Shown in pieces: positions 52,617 to 60,260 of a stretch of 64,000 nt of DNA. Source of the DNA: CAKZYD01 sp039814715 (GTDB taxonomy: Bacteria > Pseudomonadota > Alphaproteobacteria > Sphingomonadales > CAKZYD01); NCBI GenBank assembly GCA_039814715.1, contig JBCCAR010000004.1:1-64000 (forward strand), in the 5' to 3' direction. Within the stretch, counting starts at the first letter, position 1. Every line of letters begins with the position of its first letter. The translations under genes were made by a program, and so were the position numbers. Under the pieces are notes generated by a model. The model was given only the letters and a program-made list of their open reading frames with translations, ran no database searches and was not told the DNA's origin.

Positions 52617-53341
52617 TCATCTTCCCTGCGATTGACTTAAAAGATGGCCAATGCGTTCGCCTTTTCAAAGGTGAAATGGACCAAGCCACAATCTTTAATG
52701 ATGATCCAGCCGACCAAGCATCACGCTTTGCAGCGGCTGGCGCGCAGTGGCTTCACATGGTTGACCTCAATGGCGCCTTTGAAGGCAAAGCGGTCAATGC
52801 GGAAGCAGTCTCGGCTGTGCTCAAAAGCACAACTTTGAAGGTTCAGCTGGGCGGCGGCATCCGCACCCGCGCGGACATTGACGGCTGGCTAGAAGCGGGC
52901 GTGAGCCGGGTTGTCATGGGGACAGCAGCTTTAAAGAACCCCGTGCTTGTCCAAACCGCTGCGAAAGCAAATCCAGGCACCATCGTTGTTGCCGTTGACG
53001 CACGCGGCGGCATGGTCTCTGTAGAAGGCTGGGCTGAAACCTCCGACATGCCCGTCGCTGAGCTGGCGCGGCGCTTTGAAGATGTGGGCGTGGCTTCCGT
53101 TTTGTTTACAGATGTTGACCGCGATGGCGCGCTAGAGGGCGTAAACGTGGCCGCGACTGCCAAGCTTGCGCGGTCTACATCCGTCCCCGTCATCGCCTCT
53201 GGCGGTGTCTCGGGCCTTGCAGACATAATGGCCTTAAAGGCGGCCGATACTGGCTGCGGCACCATCGAAGGCGTTATCTGTGGGCGCAGCCTTTATGATG
53301 GACGGCTTGATCTCAAGGAAGCGCTGGCGCTAGCGCGCTAG
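52613..53341 (+). CDS. hisA: ProFAR isomerase (HisA)
   Basis: This 242-residue (beta-alpha)8 isomerase converts ProFAR to PRFAR. It starts at a GTG with IIFPAIDLKDGQCVRL, containing the first catalytic Asp. The second catalytic Asp is in FTDVDRDGALEG. The phosphate-binding loops are GGGIRT and ASGGVSG. It overlaps the preceding acetyltransferase gene by 4 bp. Its last 12 bases overlap the antisense hydrolase fossil. Confidence 0.97.
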   Translation: MIIFPAIDLKDGQCVRLFKGEMDQATIFNDDPADQASRFAAAGAQWLHMVDLNGAFEGKAVNAEAVSAVLKSTTLKVQLGGGIRTRADIDGWLEAGVSRVVMGTAALKNPVLVQTAAKANPGTIVVAVDARGGMVSVEGWAETSDMPVAELARRFEDVGVASVLFTDVDRDGALEGVNVAATAKLARSTSVPVIASGGVSGLADIMALKAADTGCGTIEGVICGRSLYDGRLDLKEALALAR

Positions 53342-53587
53342 GACAAACGTCGCAACTGCCTCCAGCCACGTTTCGGTCGCTTCATCAACGATATCGACCC
53401 CGCCACCTTCTAGAGCATACGCAAAATCAGGCCTTAACTGCCGCTGCGACAGGAGAGCTTGGTGCAGCACTAGCAGTGGCACGCGTTCGCTTTCCGACCG
53501 GTAATGGATTTGGCCGAAGGGACCGTCAATGTAGGCACGCGCTATCGTCTCTCTCCTGGCCAAATACTTTGCGCTTTGCGCTGTCAC
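53330..53587 (-). pseudogene. Alpha/beta hydrolase fossil with internal deletion
   Basis: This 85-residue frame starts at a GTG and carries a hydrolase-like N-terminus (AYIDGPFGQIHYRSESERVP, then LLVLHQ). It then passes directly to a short C-terminal-like end (DEATETWLEAVATFVLAR). The catalytic Ser, Asp and His regions, about 180 residues of a normal alpha/beta hydrolase, are missing. This suggests a large internal deletion rather than a small functional protein. It lies antisense between hisA and hisF. Confidence 0.5.
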
Positions 53588-53609
53588 ATCGCTAGGCTAT
53601 AGCGATGCC

Positions 53610-54368
53610 ATGCTGACCACGCGGATCATCCCCTGTTTGGACGTGAAAGACGGCCGGGTCGTGAAAGGCGTGAATTTCGTTGATTTAGTGGACGCTGGCG
53701 ATCCTGTCGAGCAAGCCAAGGTCTATGATGCAGCTGGCGCAGACGAGCTTTGCTTTCTCGATATCACAGCAAGCCATGAAATGCGTGATACCCTATTAGA
53801 CGTTGTCACGCGCACAGCGGAAGCCTGCTTCATGCCGCTCACCGTCGGCGGGGGCGTGCGCACGCAGGAGGATGTCCGCAAATTGCTGCACGCCGGGGCC
53901 GATAAAGCAAGTGTGATGACAGCGGCGGTTAAACGCCCAGAGCTTATCAGCGAGCTTGCAAACAAATTCGGAAGCCAGTGCATTGTCATCGCCGTTGACG
54001 CAAAGGCAGTCGCGCCAGGCCGGTGGGAAATTTTCACACATGGCGGGCGCGAGGCGACGGGCATTGACGCCGTTGATTATGCCAAGCAAGCCGCCAGCAT
54101 AGGCGCTGGAGAAATCCTGCTCACCTCCATGGATAGAGACGGCACAAAAGTCGGCTTTGATTGCGATTTGACGCGCGCCATTTCTCAAGCGGTTCCAATC
54201 CCAGTGATCGCCTCAGGCGGTGTTGGCACGCTCGATCATATGGTTGAAGGGGTAACGCTGGGCAAGGCGGATGCTGTCCTCGCGGCCTCAATTTTTCACT
54301 TTGGCACCTATACCATCGCGCAAACAAAAGAATACATGCGCGGTGCTGGTTTGACGGTAAGGCTTTAA
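53610..54368 (+). CDS. hisF: Imidazole glycerol-phosphate synthase, cyclase subunit
   Basis: This 252-residue (beta-alpha)8 cyclase has the catalytic Asp in ARIIPCLDVKDGRVVKG-type sequence (here TRIIPCLDVKDGRV) and a second in LLTSMDRDGTKVGFD. It forms IGP and AICAR using ammonia from HisH. It follows hisA after a 268-bp gap occupied by the hydrolase fossil. hisE starts 2 bp after it. Confidence 0.97.
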   Translation: MLTTRIIPCLDVKDGRVVKGVNFVDLVDAGDPVEQAKVYDAAGADELCFLDITASHEMRDTLLDVVTRTAEACFMPLTVGGGVRTQEDVRKLLHAGADKASVMTAAVKRPELISELANKFGSQCIVIAVDAKAVAPGRWEIFTHGGREATGIDAVDYAKQAASIGAGEILLTSMDRDGTKVGFDCDLTRAISQAVPIPVIASGGVGTLDHMVEGVTLGKADAVLAASIFHFGTYTIAQTKEYMRGAGLTVRL

Positions 54369-54369
54369 C

Positions 54370-54699
54370 ATGGCGGACTTAGGCGCGGCCCTTCAGCAGC
54401 TGGAAGCGATCATCGAGGAGCGCGCGCGCGCAGGCGATCCAAGCACGTCTTATGTGGCGAAAATGCTGCATAAAGGGACGCTCAAAATCGCGCAAAAAGT
54501 GGGGGAAGAGGCGGTCGAGACAGCGCTGGCGGCGGCTGCGCAGCCGCGCGATCAGGTGGCAGAGGAAGCGGCTGACCTGCTGTTTCATCTCCTCGTTTTA
54601 CTCAAATCGCTCGACATGTCCGCCAGCGATGTAGCCGCGGTGCTGAATGCGCGCCACGGTGTCGGCGGCCTTGAAGAAAAAGCCAGTCGAAAGGAGTAG
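54370..54699 (+). CDS. hisE: Phosphoribosyl-ATP pyrophosphatase
   Basis: This 109-residue MazG-fold enzyme catalyses the second step of histidine synthesis. Metal-binding Glu motifs are visible in KVGEEAVETALAAAAQ and EEAADLLFHLLVLL. It starts 2 bp after hisF and is followed, 4 bp later, by the HIT gene. hisI is not in the window, so the two activities are split. Confidence 0.95.
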   Translation: MADLGAALQQLEAIIEERARAGDPSTSYVAKMLHKGTLKIAQKVGEEAVETALAAAAQPRDQVAEEAADLLFHLLVLLKSLDMSASDVAAVLNARHGVGGLEEKASRKE

Positions 54700-54703
54700 C
54701 GCC

Positions 54704-55096
54704 ATGTCCGTTCCGGCCCGGTCTACCTATGATGACGACAATATTTTTGCCAAAATTCTGCGCGGCGAAATTCCGTCGAAGAAAGTCTATGACGACGACT
54801 ATGCCTACGCCTTTCATGACATTAATGCCCAGGCCCCACTGCATGTTTTGGTGGTCCCCAAAGGCAAATACGTCTCTTTTGCCGACTTCTCAGAGTATGC
54901 ACCCGCCGAGCTCATCACCGGCTTTATTCGCGCCGTTGGAAAGGTCGCGAAGGACATGGGCGTGGAAGACAATGGCTATCGTTTGCTCGCCAACGCGGGC
55001 CATGACGCCCATCAGGAAGTACCGCATTTGCACGTGCATATTCTTGCTGGGCGCAGGCTCGGCCCCATGCTGGACCCACGCTTTTCTGGCAGCTAA
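54704..55096 (+). CDS. HIT-family (HINT-like) nucleotide hydrolase
   Basis: This 130-residue histidine-triad protein has DNIFAKILRGEIPSKKVYDDDYAYAFHDI at the start and the triad HLHVHILAGR near the end. HINT proteins hydrolyse nucleoside phosphoramidates. The start at 54704 has an AAGGAG site. It is coupled to hisE (4-bp gap), a common alphaproteobacterial arrangement. Confidence 0.93.
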   Translation: MSVPARSTYDDDNIFAKILRGEIPSKKVYDDDYAYAFHDINAQAPLHVLVVPKGKYVSFADFSEYAPAELITGFIRAVGKVAKDMGVEDNGYRLLANAGHDAHQEVPHLHVHILAGRRLGPMLDPRFSGS

Positions 55097-55225
55097 AATC
55101 ACTGAGTATCCATACCGCGCAGGCATCGGCCTTATGGCGAAAAATACCTTCGCGCGATCGGCGCTTGCTTCCTTGGTGATCCAGTGCATATCCTCTCTAG
55201 TGAAGTGGTTAAAAGGAGAGGCCGT

Positions 55226-55750
55226 GTGACGTCCAAATTTTTCATCATGCCCATCGCGTGTGCAGCAATGTTTGCGCTAGCAGCGTGCGGCGAAGAAGCT
55301 GCAGAGGCACCAAACAGCGTTGCATCTGAAAGCGCAGCGCCCGAGACTTTGGCCAACGGCATGACCGTGAAAGCGCAAATTGAAGCGCGCCAAGCTGGCT
55401 TTAAGGAGCTCGGCAAGGCCTTTAAAGCCATTAGCGACCAACTGCGCTCAGGCAATCCTGACATGAGCATCATTCAGCCAGCTGCTGCGAGCGTGCCAGA
55501 AATCACCCAAGACATGGGCAGCTGGTTTCCTGCTGGCACAGGCCCAGAATCTGGTGTTAAGACCGAGGCACTGTCCGCGATTTGGGAAAAGCCAGAAGAT
55601 TTCGCCTTAAAAGTCGGAAACTTCCAAACGGCTGCAGCGGCCTTAGTTGTTGCGTCTAATACGGGCGATGCAGCCGCTGTTACGGCAGCCTTCCGCGCCA
55701 CAGGCGGCACATGCGGTGCTTGCCATGATAACTTCCGCTTGGACGATTAA
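55226..55750 (+). CDS. Lipoprotein cytochrome c' (class II cytochrome c)
   Basis: This 174-residue periplasmic heme protein has lipobox ALAAC with Cys21 lipidated. A four-helix domain ends with the C-terminal heme site Cys163-x2-Cys166-His167 (CGACHDNF), the class II (c'-type) position. The start is a GTG after GGAGAGG. It is followed after 9 bp by a cytochrome b561 gene, so the pair probably forms an electron-transfer unit at the inner membrane. Physiological donor or acceptor is unknown. Confidence 0.85.
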   Translation: MTSKFFIMPIACAAMFALAACGEEAAEAPNSVASESAAPETLANGMTVKAQIEARQAGFKELGKAFKAISDQLRSGNPDMSIIQPAAASVPEITQDMGSWFPAGTGPESGVKTEALSAIWEKPEDFALKVGNFQTAAAALVVASNTGDAAAVTAAFRATGGTCGACHDNFRLDD

Positions 55751-55759
55751 AACACGTCC

Positions 55760-56437
55760 ATGTCTGAAGAATACCAGACGCATCGCATCTGGGATTGGTC
55801 CTTAAGGCTGTTCCACTGGTCACTGGCAATCTTAATTGCCTTGATGTGGTGGACAGCTGACCAGGGCGATATGGAGCTGCACCGCAAGCTCGGCTTGGCG
55901 GTACTCGGCCTTATTGTTTACCGCATTTTCTGGGGTTTTTTTGGCCCCTCAACGGCGCGGTTTTCAAAGCTCCCGATTAAGCCGAAACAGATATTAGGGT
56001 ATTTGCCCGAGCTGCGTGCTGAAACCTATTACCCACAAGGGGGCCATAACCCGCTTGCGTCCCTTGCGGTCATCGCCATGCTGGCAGCGGTCACCTTCCA
56101 AGTCTCTACCGGGCTTTTCGCCATCGATGTGGACGGGCTTGAGTCAGGCCCACTGGCTCGCTTTATTAGTTTTGATACCGGCCGAGACATTGCTGATCTT
56201 CATGAACTCAGTTTCAATGTGATTTTAGGGCTCATTATTCTGCACTTAACGGCGCTCGCCTATTATGCGCTCGCGCTGACGACAGACCTGGTGAGCGCCA
56301 TGATCACAGGCAAGCGCGATGTCAAAACGGCCCATACTGGCCCCGACCCACAAGCTAAAGCCAACCCGCTCAAGGTCCTGGCCGGGCTCGCCGTTGCAGG
56401 CGGCGTCATCATTCTTATTCAAACCATCGGCATCTGA
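55760..56437 (+). CDS. Cytochrome b561-family membrane protein
   Basis: This 225-residue membrane cytochrome of the bacterial b561/Ni-Fe hydrogenase B-subunit type has HRIWDWSLRLFHWSLAILIALMWWTA, then MELHRKLGLAVLGLIVYRIFWGFFG and LHELSFNVILGLIILHLTALAYYA. These supply histidines for two b hemes on about four to five helices. It lies immediately after the cytochrome c' gene and probably passes electrons between quinol and that protein. Confidence 0.88.
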   Translation: MSEEYQTHRIWDWSLRLFHWSLAILIALMWWTADQGDMELHRKLGLAVLGLIVYRIFWGFFGPSTARFSKLPIKPKQILGYLPELRAETYYPQGGHNPLASLAVIAMLAAVTFQVSTGLFAIDVDGLESGPLARFISFDTGRDIADLHELSFNVILGLIILHLTALAYYALALTTDLVSAMITGKRDVKTAHTGPDPQAKANPLKVLAGLAVAGGVIILIQTIGI

Positions 56438-56510
56438 TAGAAGGGCAAAACGCTCCTGACTTTCCTTTGCGCTGCTCTTCTTTTAGGGTTGGCATGGGAG
56501 GGGAGCTGCA

Positions 56511-57821
56511 ATGTTATCATCTGGCGACATTCGCGCGCTAATCGAACCAACACGGGTACATCGGCGCGTCTATACCGATCCGGACGTGTTCGCGTTGGAA
56601 CTGGAGCGTATTTGGGGCACGGCTTGGATATTTGTTGGCCATGACAGCATGGTCCCGAACCCTGGTGATTTCATAACCACAACGGTCGGCAAGCAGCCGG
56701 TCATCATGGTGCGCGACCGCGGCACCGGCGAAATCAATGTTCTGTTAAACCGCTGCGGTCACCGGGGCGTGAAGCTAGTACAGAAGGCCCATGGCAACGT
56801 GCGCGGCTTTCGCTGCCCTTACCATGGCTGGAGCTACCGCACCAATGGCGCCCTCGCTGGCGCGCCCCACCCCAAGGGCTATCAAGGCACATCAGCGCTG
56901 CAATCCAAACCCTGCCACCAGCTGCGTCTTATTCACCGCGTGAACGCGTATCGCGGTTTTTATTTCGCCAGCTTAAGCCCAGACGGGCCCGATCTTGAAA
57001 CCTTTCTGGGCGAGACCAAAGCCACGATTGATAACCTAACGGACCGCTCCCCAGAAGGCCGGATCGAAGTGGTGGGGAAAGTCAGCAACCGGTTTGTGCA
57101 GCCATCGAACTGGAAAAACTTCGTTGAAAACTTAGTGGATGCGATGCACCCCATGGTGGCGCACGCAGCAACGGGAGAAGCGGTACAGGCCTATATGGAT
57201 CGCCTAGGCGAGGACGCCCCTAGGCCGCCTGAGGCGGACGTCATCCACCCCTTTGGCGGCTCCTATGATTTTTTCGACACAATGGGTCAAAGCGCGCTTC
57301 CTCACGGCCACAACTATATGGGCGGCGAGAAAAGCATCTTCAGTCATTATAATCTGCCGCCAGCGTATATTGAGGCCATGACGCAGGCCTATGGCGAGGC
57401 GCGGATGAAAGACATCCTCTCCTTTAACCGGCACAACACCACCGTGTACCCCTCGCTTGCCGTACGCGACGGTGTCCAATCCATCCGCGTTGTGCGGCCG
57501 GTGTCTGTGGATGAAACGATTATCGAAACCTGGGTGTTCCGGCTGGTTGGCGCGCCTAAAGAGCTGCTGGCACGGACGCTGCTTTATTCAAGGCTGATCA
57601 ATGCGCCCGGGTCCATGGTCGGGCCAGATGACCTGGATTGCTATTTCCGTATGCAGCGCGGCCTTCAATCAGAGCTGAACGATTGGGTTGATTTCAGCCG
57701 CTTTGAAGATGATGACCAGGTACAAGTCCGCAAAACAGTCGGCGTGGGCACCAGTGATTTGGTGTTCCGCAACCAATATAAGGCCTGGCTGGATTACATG
57801 ACAAAGGACGCTGAGGCATGA
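56511..57821 (+). CDS. Rieske ring-hydroxylating dioxygenase, alpha subunit
   Basis: This 436-residue alpha subunit has Rieske ligands Cys82, His84, Cys102 and His105, and the catalytic-iron motif Asp210-x2-His213-x4-His218. It is distinct from both CarAa and the AndAc-like protein: its N-terminus (HRRVYTDPDVFALELERIWGTAWIFVGHDS) is of the benzoate/biphenyl-like class. The substrate is not determinable. It overlaps its beta subunit by ATGA and is followed by an MFS gene, so it is a catabolic module. Ferredoxin and reductase are not adjacent. Confidence 0.85.
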   Translation: MLSSGDIRALIEPTRVHRRVYTDPDVFALELERIWGTAWIFVGHDSMVPNPGDFITTTVGKQPVIMVRDRGTGEINVLLNRCGHRGVKLVQKAHGNVRGFRCPYHGWSYRTNGALAGAPHPKGYQGTSALQSKPCHQLRLIHRVNAYRGFYFASLSPDGPDLETFLGETKATIDNLTDRSPEGRIEVVGKVSNRFVQPSNWKNFVENLVDAMHPMVAHAATGEAVQAYMDRLGEDAPRPPEADVIHPFGGSYDFFDTMGQSALPHGHNYMGGEKSIFSHYNLPPAYIEAMTQAYGEARMKDILSFNRHNTTVYPSLAVRDGVQSIRVVRPVSVDETIIETWVFRLVGAPKELLARTLLYSRLINAPGSMVGPDDLDCYFRMQRGLQSELNDWVDFSRFEDDDQVQVRKTVGVGTSDLVFRNQYKAWLDYMTKDAEA

Positions 57822-58297
57822 CAGCGCAAGCCTTTGAAACAGACGCAGTCGAACGCTTTATCAAAGCAGAGCTGCGCCATCTCAACGCGCATGATTTTGC
57901 GCCTTGGATCGATCTGTTCACCGATGACGGCGTATACTTCATGCCGCTGGATGAAGCGCAGTGCGACCCCAGCACCTATGACATGATCATGTATGACACA
58001 AAGGCCCTCATGCGGATCAGGCTAGAGAACTTCGGCCACCCCAAATCCCCGTCCATGGAATACCCCATTCGCTCCATGCGGATGATGTCCGATTGCCAAA
58101 TCATTAGCCAAAACGGCGATACGTGCCGCACGCAAACGCCCTTCATGGCAAGCATCTTTTATCAAGAGATGAACTGGTATTGCGGCACCTATTACCACGA
58201 CTTCGTGCGCGATGCGGGCGCGATGAAAATCAAGCGCAAGCAGGTTAATCTGCTGAACATGGGCGCGCCTATGGGCGCCATCATGACCTATCTTTAA
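57818..58297 (+). CDS. Ring-hydroxylating dioxygenase beta subunit
   Basis: This 159-residue NTF2-fold beta subunit has AVERFIKAELRHLNAHDFAPWIDLFTDDGVYFMPLD at the start and GTYYHDFVRDAGAMKIKRKQVNLLN at the end, the standard beta-subunit arrangement. It pairs with the alpha subunit whose stop overlaps its start (ATGA). Confidence 0.85.
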   Translation: MTAQAFETDAVERFIKAELRHLNAHDFAPWIDLFTDDGVYFMPLDEAQCDPSTYDMIMYDTKALMRIRLENFGHPKSPSMEYPIRSMRMMSDCQIISQNGDTCRTQTPFMASIFYQEMNWYCGTYYHDFVRDAGAMKIKRKQVNLLNMGAPMGAIMTYL

Positions 58298-58392
58298 GGC
58301 CGCATTCGATCGCCCATCCACACCGAAGCCAGAGTGAACTTGCCCAGGGTTGGCCTGCTGCTCTGGGCGGCTTTGCCGGCACGTTTTTTAGC

Positions 58393-59523
58393 GTGGGAAC
58401 CTTGGTCATCTATTCCTTCGGGCTGTTTGCGCCGCAATTTGCGCAGGACTTTGGCTGGAGCCGCGGGGAGCTGTCTCTAGCGCTCACTGTGTTTAACTAC
58501 GCCATCATCGTCTCAGGGCTCATCTACGGTCTCTTAATTGACCGGATTGGCGCGCGGTTGATCATTCTCATATCGACAGCTTTGTTCGCTCTGGCCTATG
58601 GCAGCCTCGCTTTTGTGAGCGCCAGCAAGCTGCATTTTTATGCCATCTTTGCCCTCATGGCCTTTGCTGGCGGCGGCACATTGCCAGTCAGCTATAGCCG
58701 CATCATCGTCTCTTGGTTTGATCGCCAGCGCGGCCTTGCTCTCGGGCTGGCTCTAGTGGGAACGGGCGTCGGCGCCGCCATCCTACCGCCCATAATCCAA
58801 TGGCTTATATCGACTTATTCTTGGCAGAGCGCTATCTTGATTTTAGCCGGCAGCATCATGGGTATCTCGCTCCCGCTCTCCTTCTTGCTTCTAAAGCCCA
58901 AAGATCACGGGGCGCAGACGGGTAGCGCCAAACGAGCGACAAACCCAAAACTGCCTTTTGGCCGTGCATTCTGGGTGCTTGTGGCTTTCTCCGTCTTATC
59001 CGGAATGTTTTTAATTGGCGCAATTATTCACTTTGTCTCGATTTTGCAGGATCGCGGCGTGAGCCCGCAAACCGCCGCTGGCTTTGCTGCTGCAATCGGC
59101 GTTTCGGTGATCGTGGGGCGCATCGGCGTTGGCTTCCTGTTGGACAGGCTATTCGCTCCGCGGGTGGTGTTTTTCCTCTTTTTAGGGCCCATCATTGCCT
59201 TCTTGGTGCTCAGGCACGGCTCTGGAGAGGCGGCCTTTTTGTTCGCCGCCCTGGCCTTTGGCCTAGCCCAAGGCGCGGAGATTGACATCATCGCCTATCT
59301 GGTGAGCCGATACTTCCCGCGCGAGGCCTTCGGTTTGACATACGGGGCCCTATTTTCAGCCTTTACAGTAGGCGCAGCAAACGGACCATTGCTGCTGGGC
59401 GTGCTGTATGACCGCAATGGAGACTATAGCCAGGCCTTGCTTGTCCTCGCCATCATCGCCAGTTTTGCTGCAGCCTCTACATTTCTCATGCCGCGCTATG
59501 ACAAAGACACGCCGCCAAGCTAA
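58393..59523 (+). CDS. MFS transporter (OFA/monocarboxylate-like)
   Basis: This protein has 376 residues from a GTG start and about 12 hydrophobic helices. The MFS loop motif is RQRGLALGLALVGTGVG. It resembles OFA-type and monocarboxylate porters, consistent with uptake of an aromatic acid for the dioxygenase upstream. In-frame homology appears to extend upstream to about 58324 (SELAQGWPA followed by GGFAGTFF), the usual start of the first helix. No ATG, GTG or TTG exists in that frame before 58393, so either the GTG trims helix 1 or a rare start is used. Confidence 0.75.
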   Translation: MGTLVIYSFGLFAPQFAQDFGWSRGELSLALTVFNYAIIVSGLIYGLLIDRIGARLIILISTALFALAYGSLAFVSASKLHFYAIFALMAFAGGGTLPVSYSRIIVSWFDRQRGLALGLALVGTGVGAAILPPIIQWLISTYSWQSAILILAGSIMGISLPLSFLLLKPKDHGAQTGSAKRATNPKLPFGRAFWVLVAFSVLSGMFLIGAIIHFVSILQDRGVSPQTAAGFAAAIGVSVIVGRIGVGFLLDRLFAPRVVFFLFLGPIIAFLVLRHGSGEAAFLFAALAFGLAQGAEIDIIAYLVSRYFPREAFGLTYGALFSAFTVGAANGPLLLGVLYDRNGDYSQALLVLAIIASFAAASTFLMPRYDKDTPPS

Positions 59524-59555
59524 GCTGCGTTTATTGCTCGTTTCCCCTAAACCTT

Positions 59556-59574
59556 AGCGTTATAAGATAACGCT
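59556..59574. promoter_or_regulatory. Zur-box-like palindrome before the ABC operon
   Basis: AGCGTTAT-AAG-ATAACGCT is a perfect 8-bp inverted repeat with core GTTATAAGATAAC. It lies 36-54 bp upstream of the ATPase start and matches the Zur consensus GTTATANTATAAC at 12 of 13 positions. A second such site precedes the MerC-like gene. Confidence 0.7.
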
Positions 59575-59609
59575 CATTCACTCATCAAGGATCAAAAGCG
59601 AGACTTGAG

Positions 59610-60260
59610 ATGGAAATACTGACACTTGATCACATCACTATATCGCGCGGCGGACGCAGTATCTTGAGTGATTTCAACATGCAGGTTGAACCGGGCGCCC
59701 ATCATGCAGTGGTCGGGCCGTCAGGCGCGGGCAAGTACACATTGCTCGGCCTCATCTGCGGTATCCTAAGGCCAGAGCGAGGCCGCATTTCCTTTCTAGG
59801 AGAGGCACTCTCAAGCCTCTCGGCGGCTGGCCGTGACAAGCGCCGTGCAGACCAAATGGGCGTCGTATTCCAAAATCTTGGTCTGGCATCAGCCTTGACG
59901 GTTGGCGGCAATCTCGCTTTGGCGCTGCGCATGGCTGGCAAACAACAAGACATTGATTTTGCGCATGGGCTTTTAAATCGCTTGGGGTTAGCAAAATATC
60001 ATAACGCGAAACCACGGCAGCTTAGCCGCGGTGAGGCCCAGCGCGCCGCCATTGCCCGCGCCCTTGTCGCCAGGCCAAAGCTGCTGATCGCGGATGAGCC
60101 AACAGCTTCCTTAGATACAGTGTGGCGCAATACAGTCATGGACATCTTGTTTGAGCAAGCTGACCAACAACAGCTCACCTTGGTTGTTTCAACGCATGAT
60201 CCTGCAATCACTGACCGCTTTGCGCATAAGGTGGCGCTGCCGCAAGGACAATCACAATGA
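59610..60260 (+). CDS. LolD/MacB-type ABC ATPase with Walker A Ser-to-Tyr change
   Basis: This 216-residue nucleotide-binding subunit partners with the FtsX-type permease that overlaps its end. Walker B is LLIADEPTASLD, the signature is LSRGEAQRAAIARAL, and the H-loop is STHDPAI. The Walker A reads GPSGAGKYT (residues 36-44): Tyr43 (codon TAC, 59736-59738) stands where Ser or Thr normally coordinates Mg. A single C-to-A change would explain it. Activity could be reduced or rely on Thr44. The operon lies under a Zur-like box, so it may belong to zinc homeostasis. Confidence 0.82.
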   Translation: MEILTLDHITISRGGRSILSDFNMQVEPGAHHAVVGPSGAGKYTLLGLICGILRPERGRISFLGEALSSLSAAGRDKRRADQMGVVFQNLGLASALTVGGNLALALRMAGKQQDIDFAHGLLNRLGLAKYHNAKPRQLSRGEAQRAAIARALVARPKLLIADEPTASLDTVWRNTVMDILFEQADQQQLTLVVSTHDPAITDRFAHKVALPQGQSQ

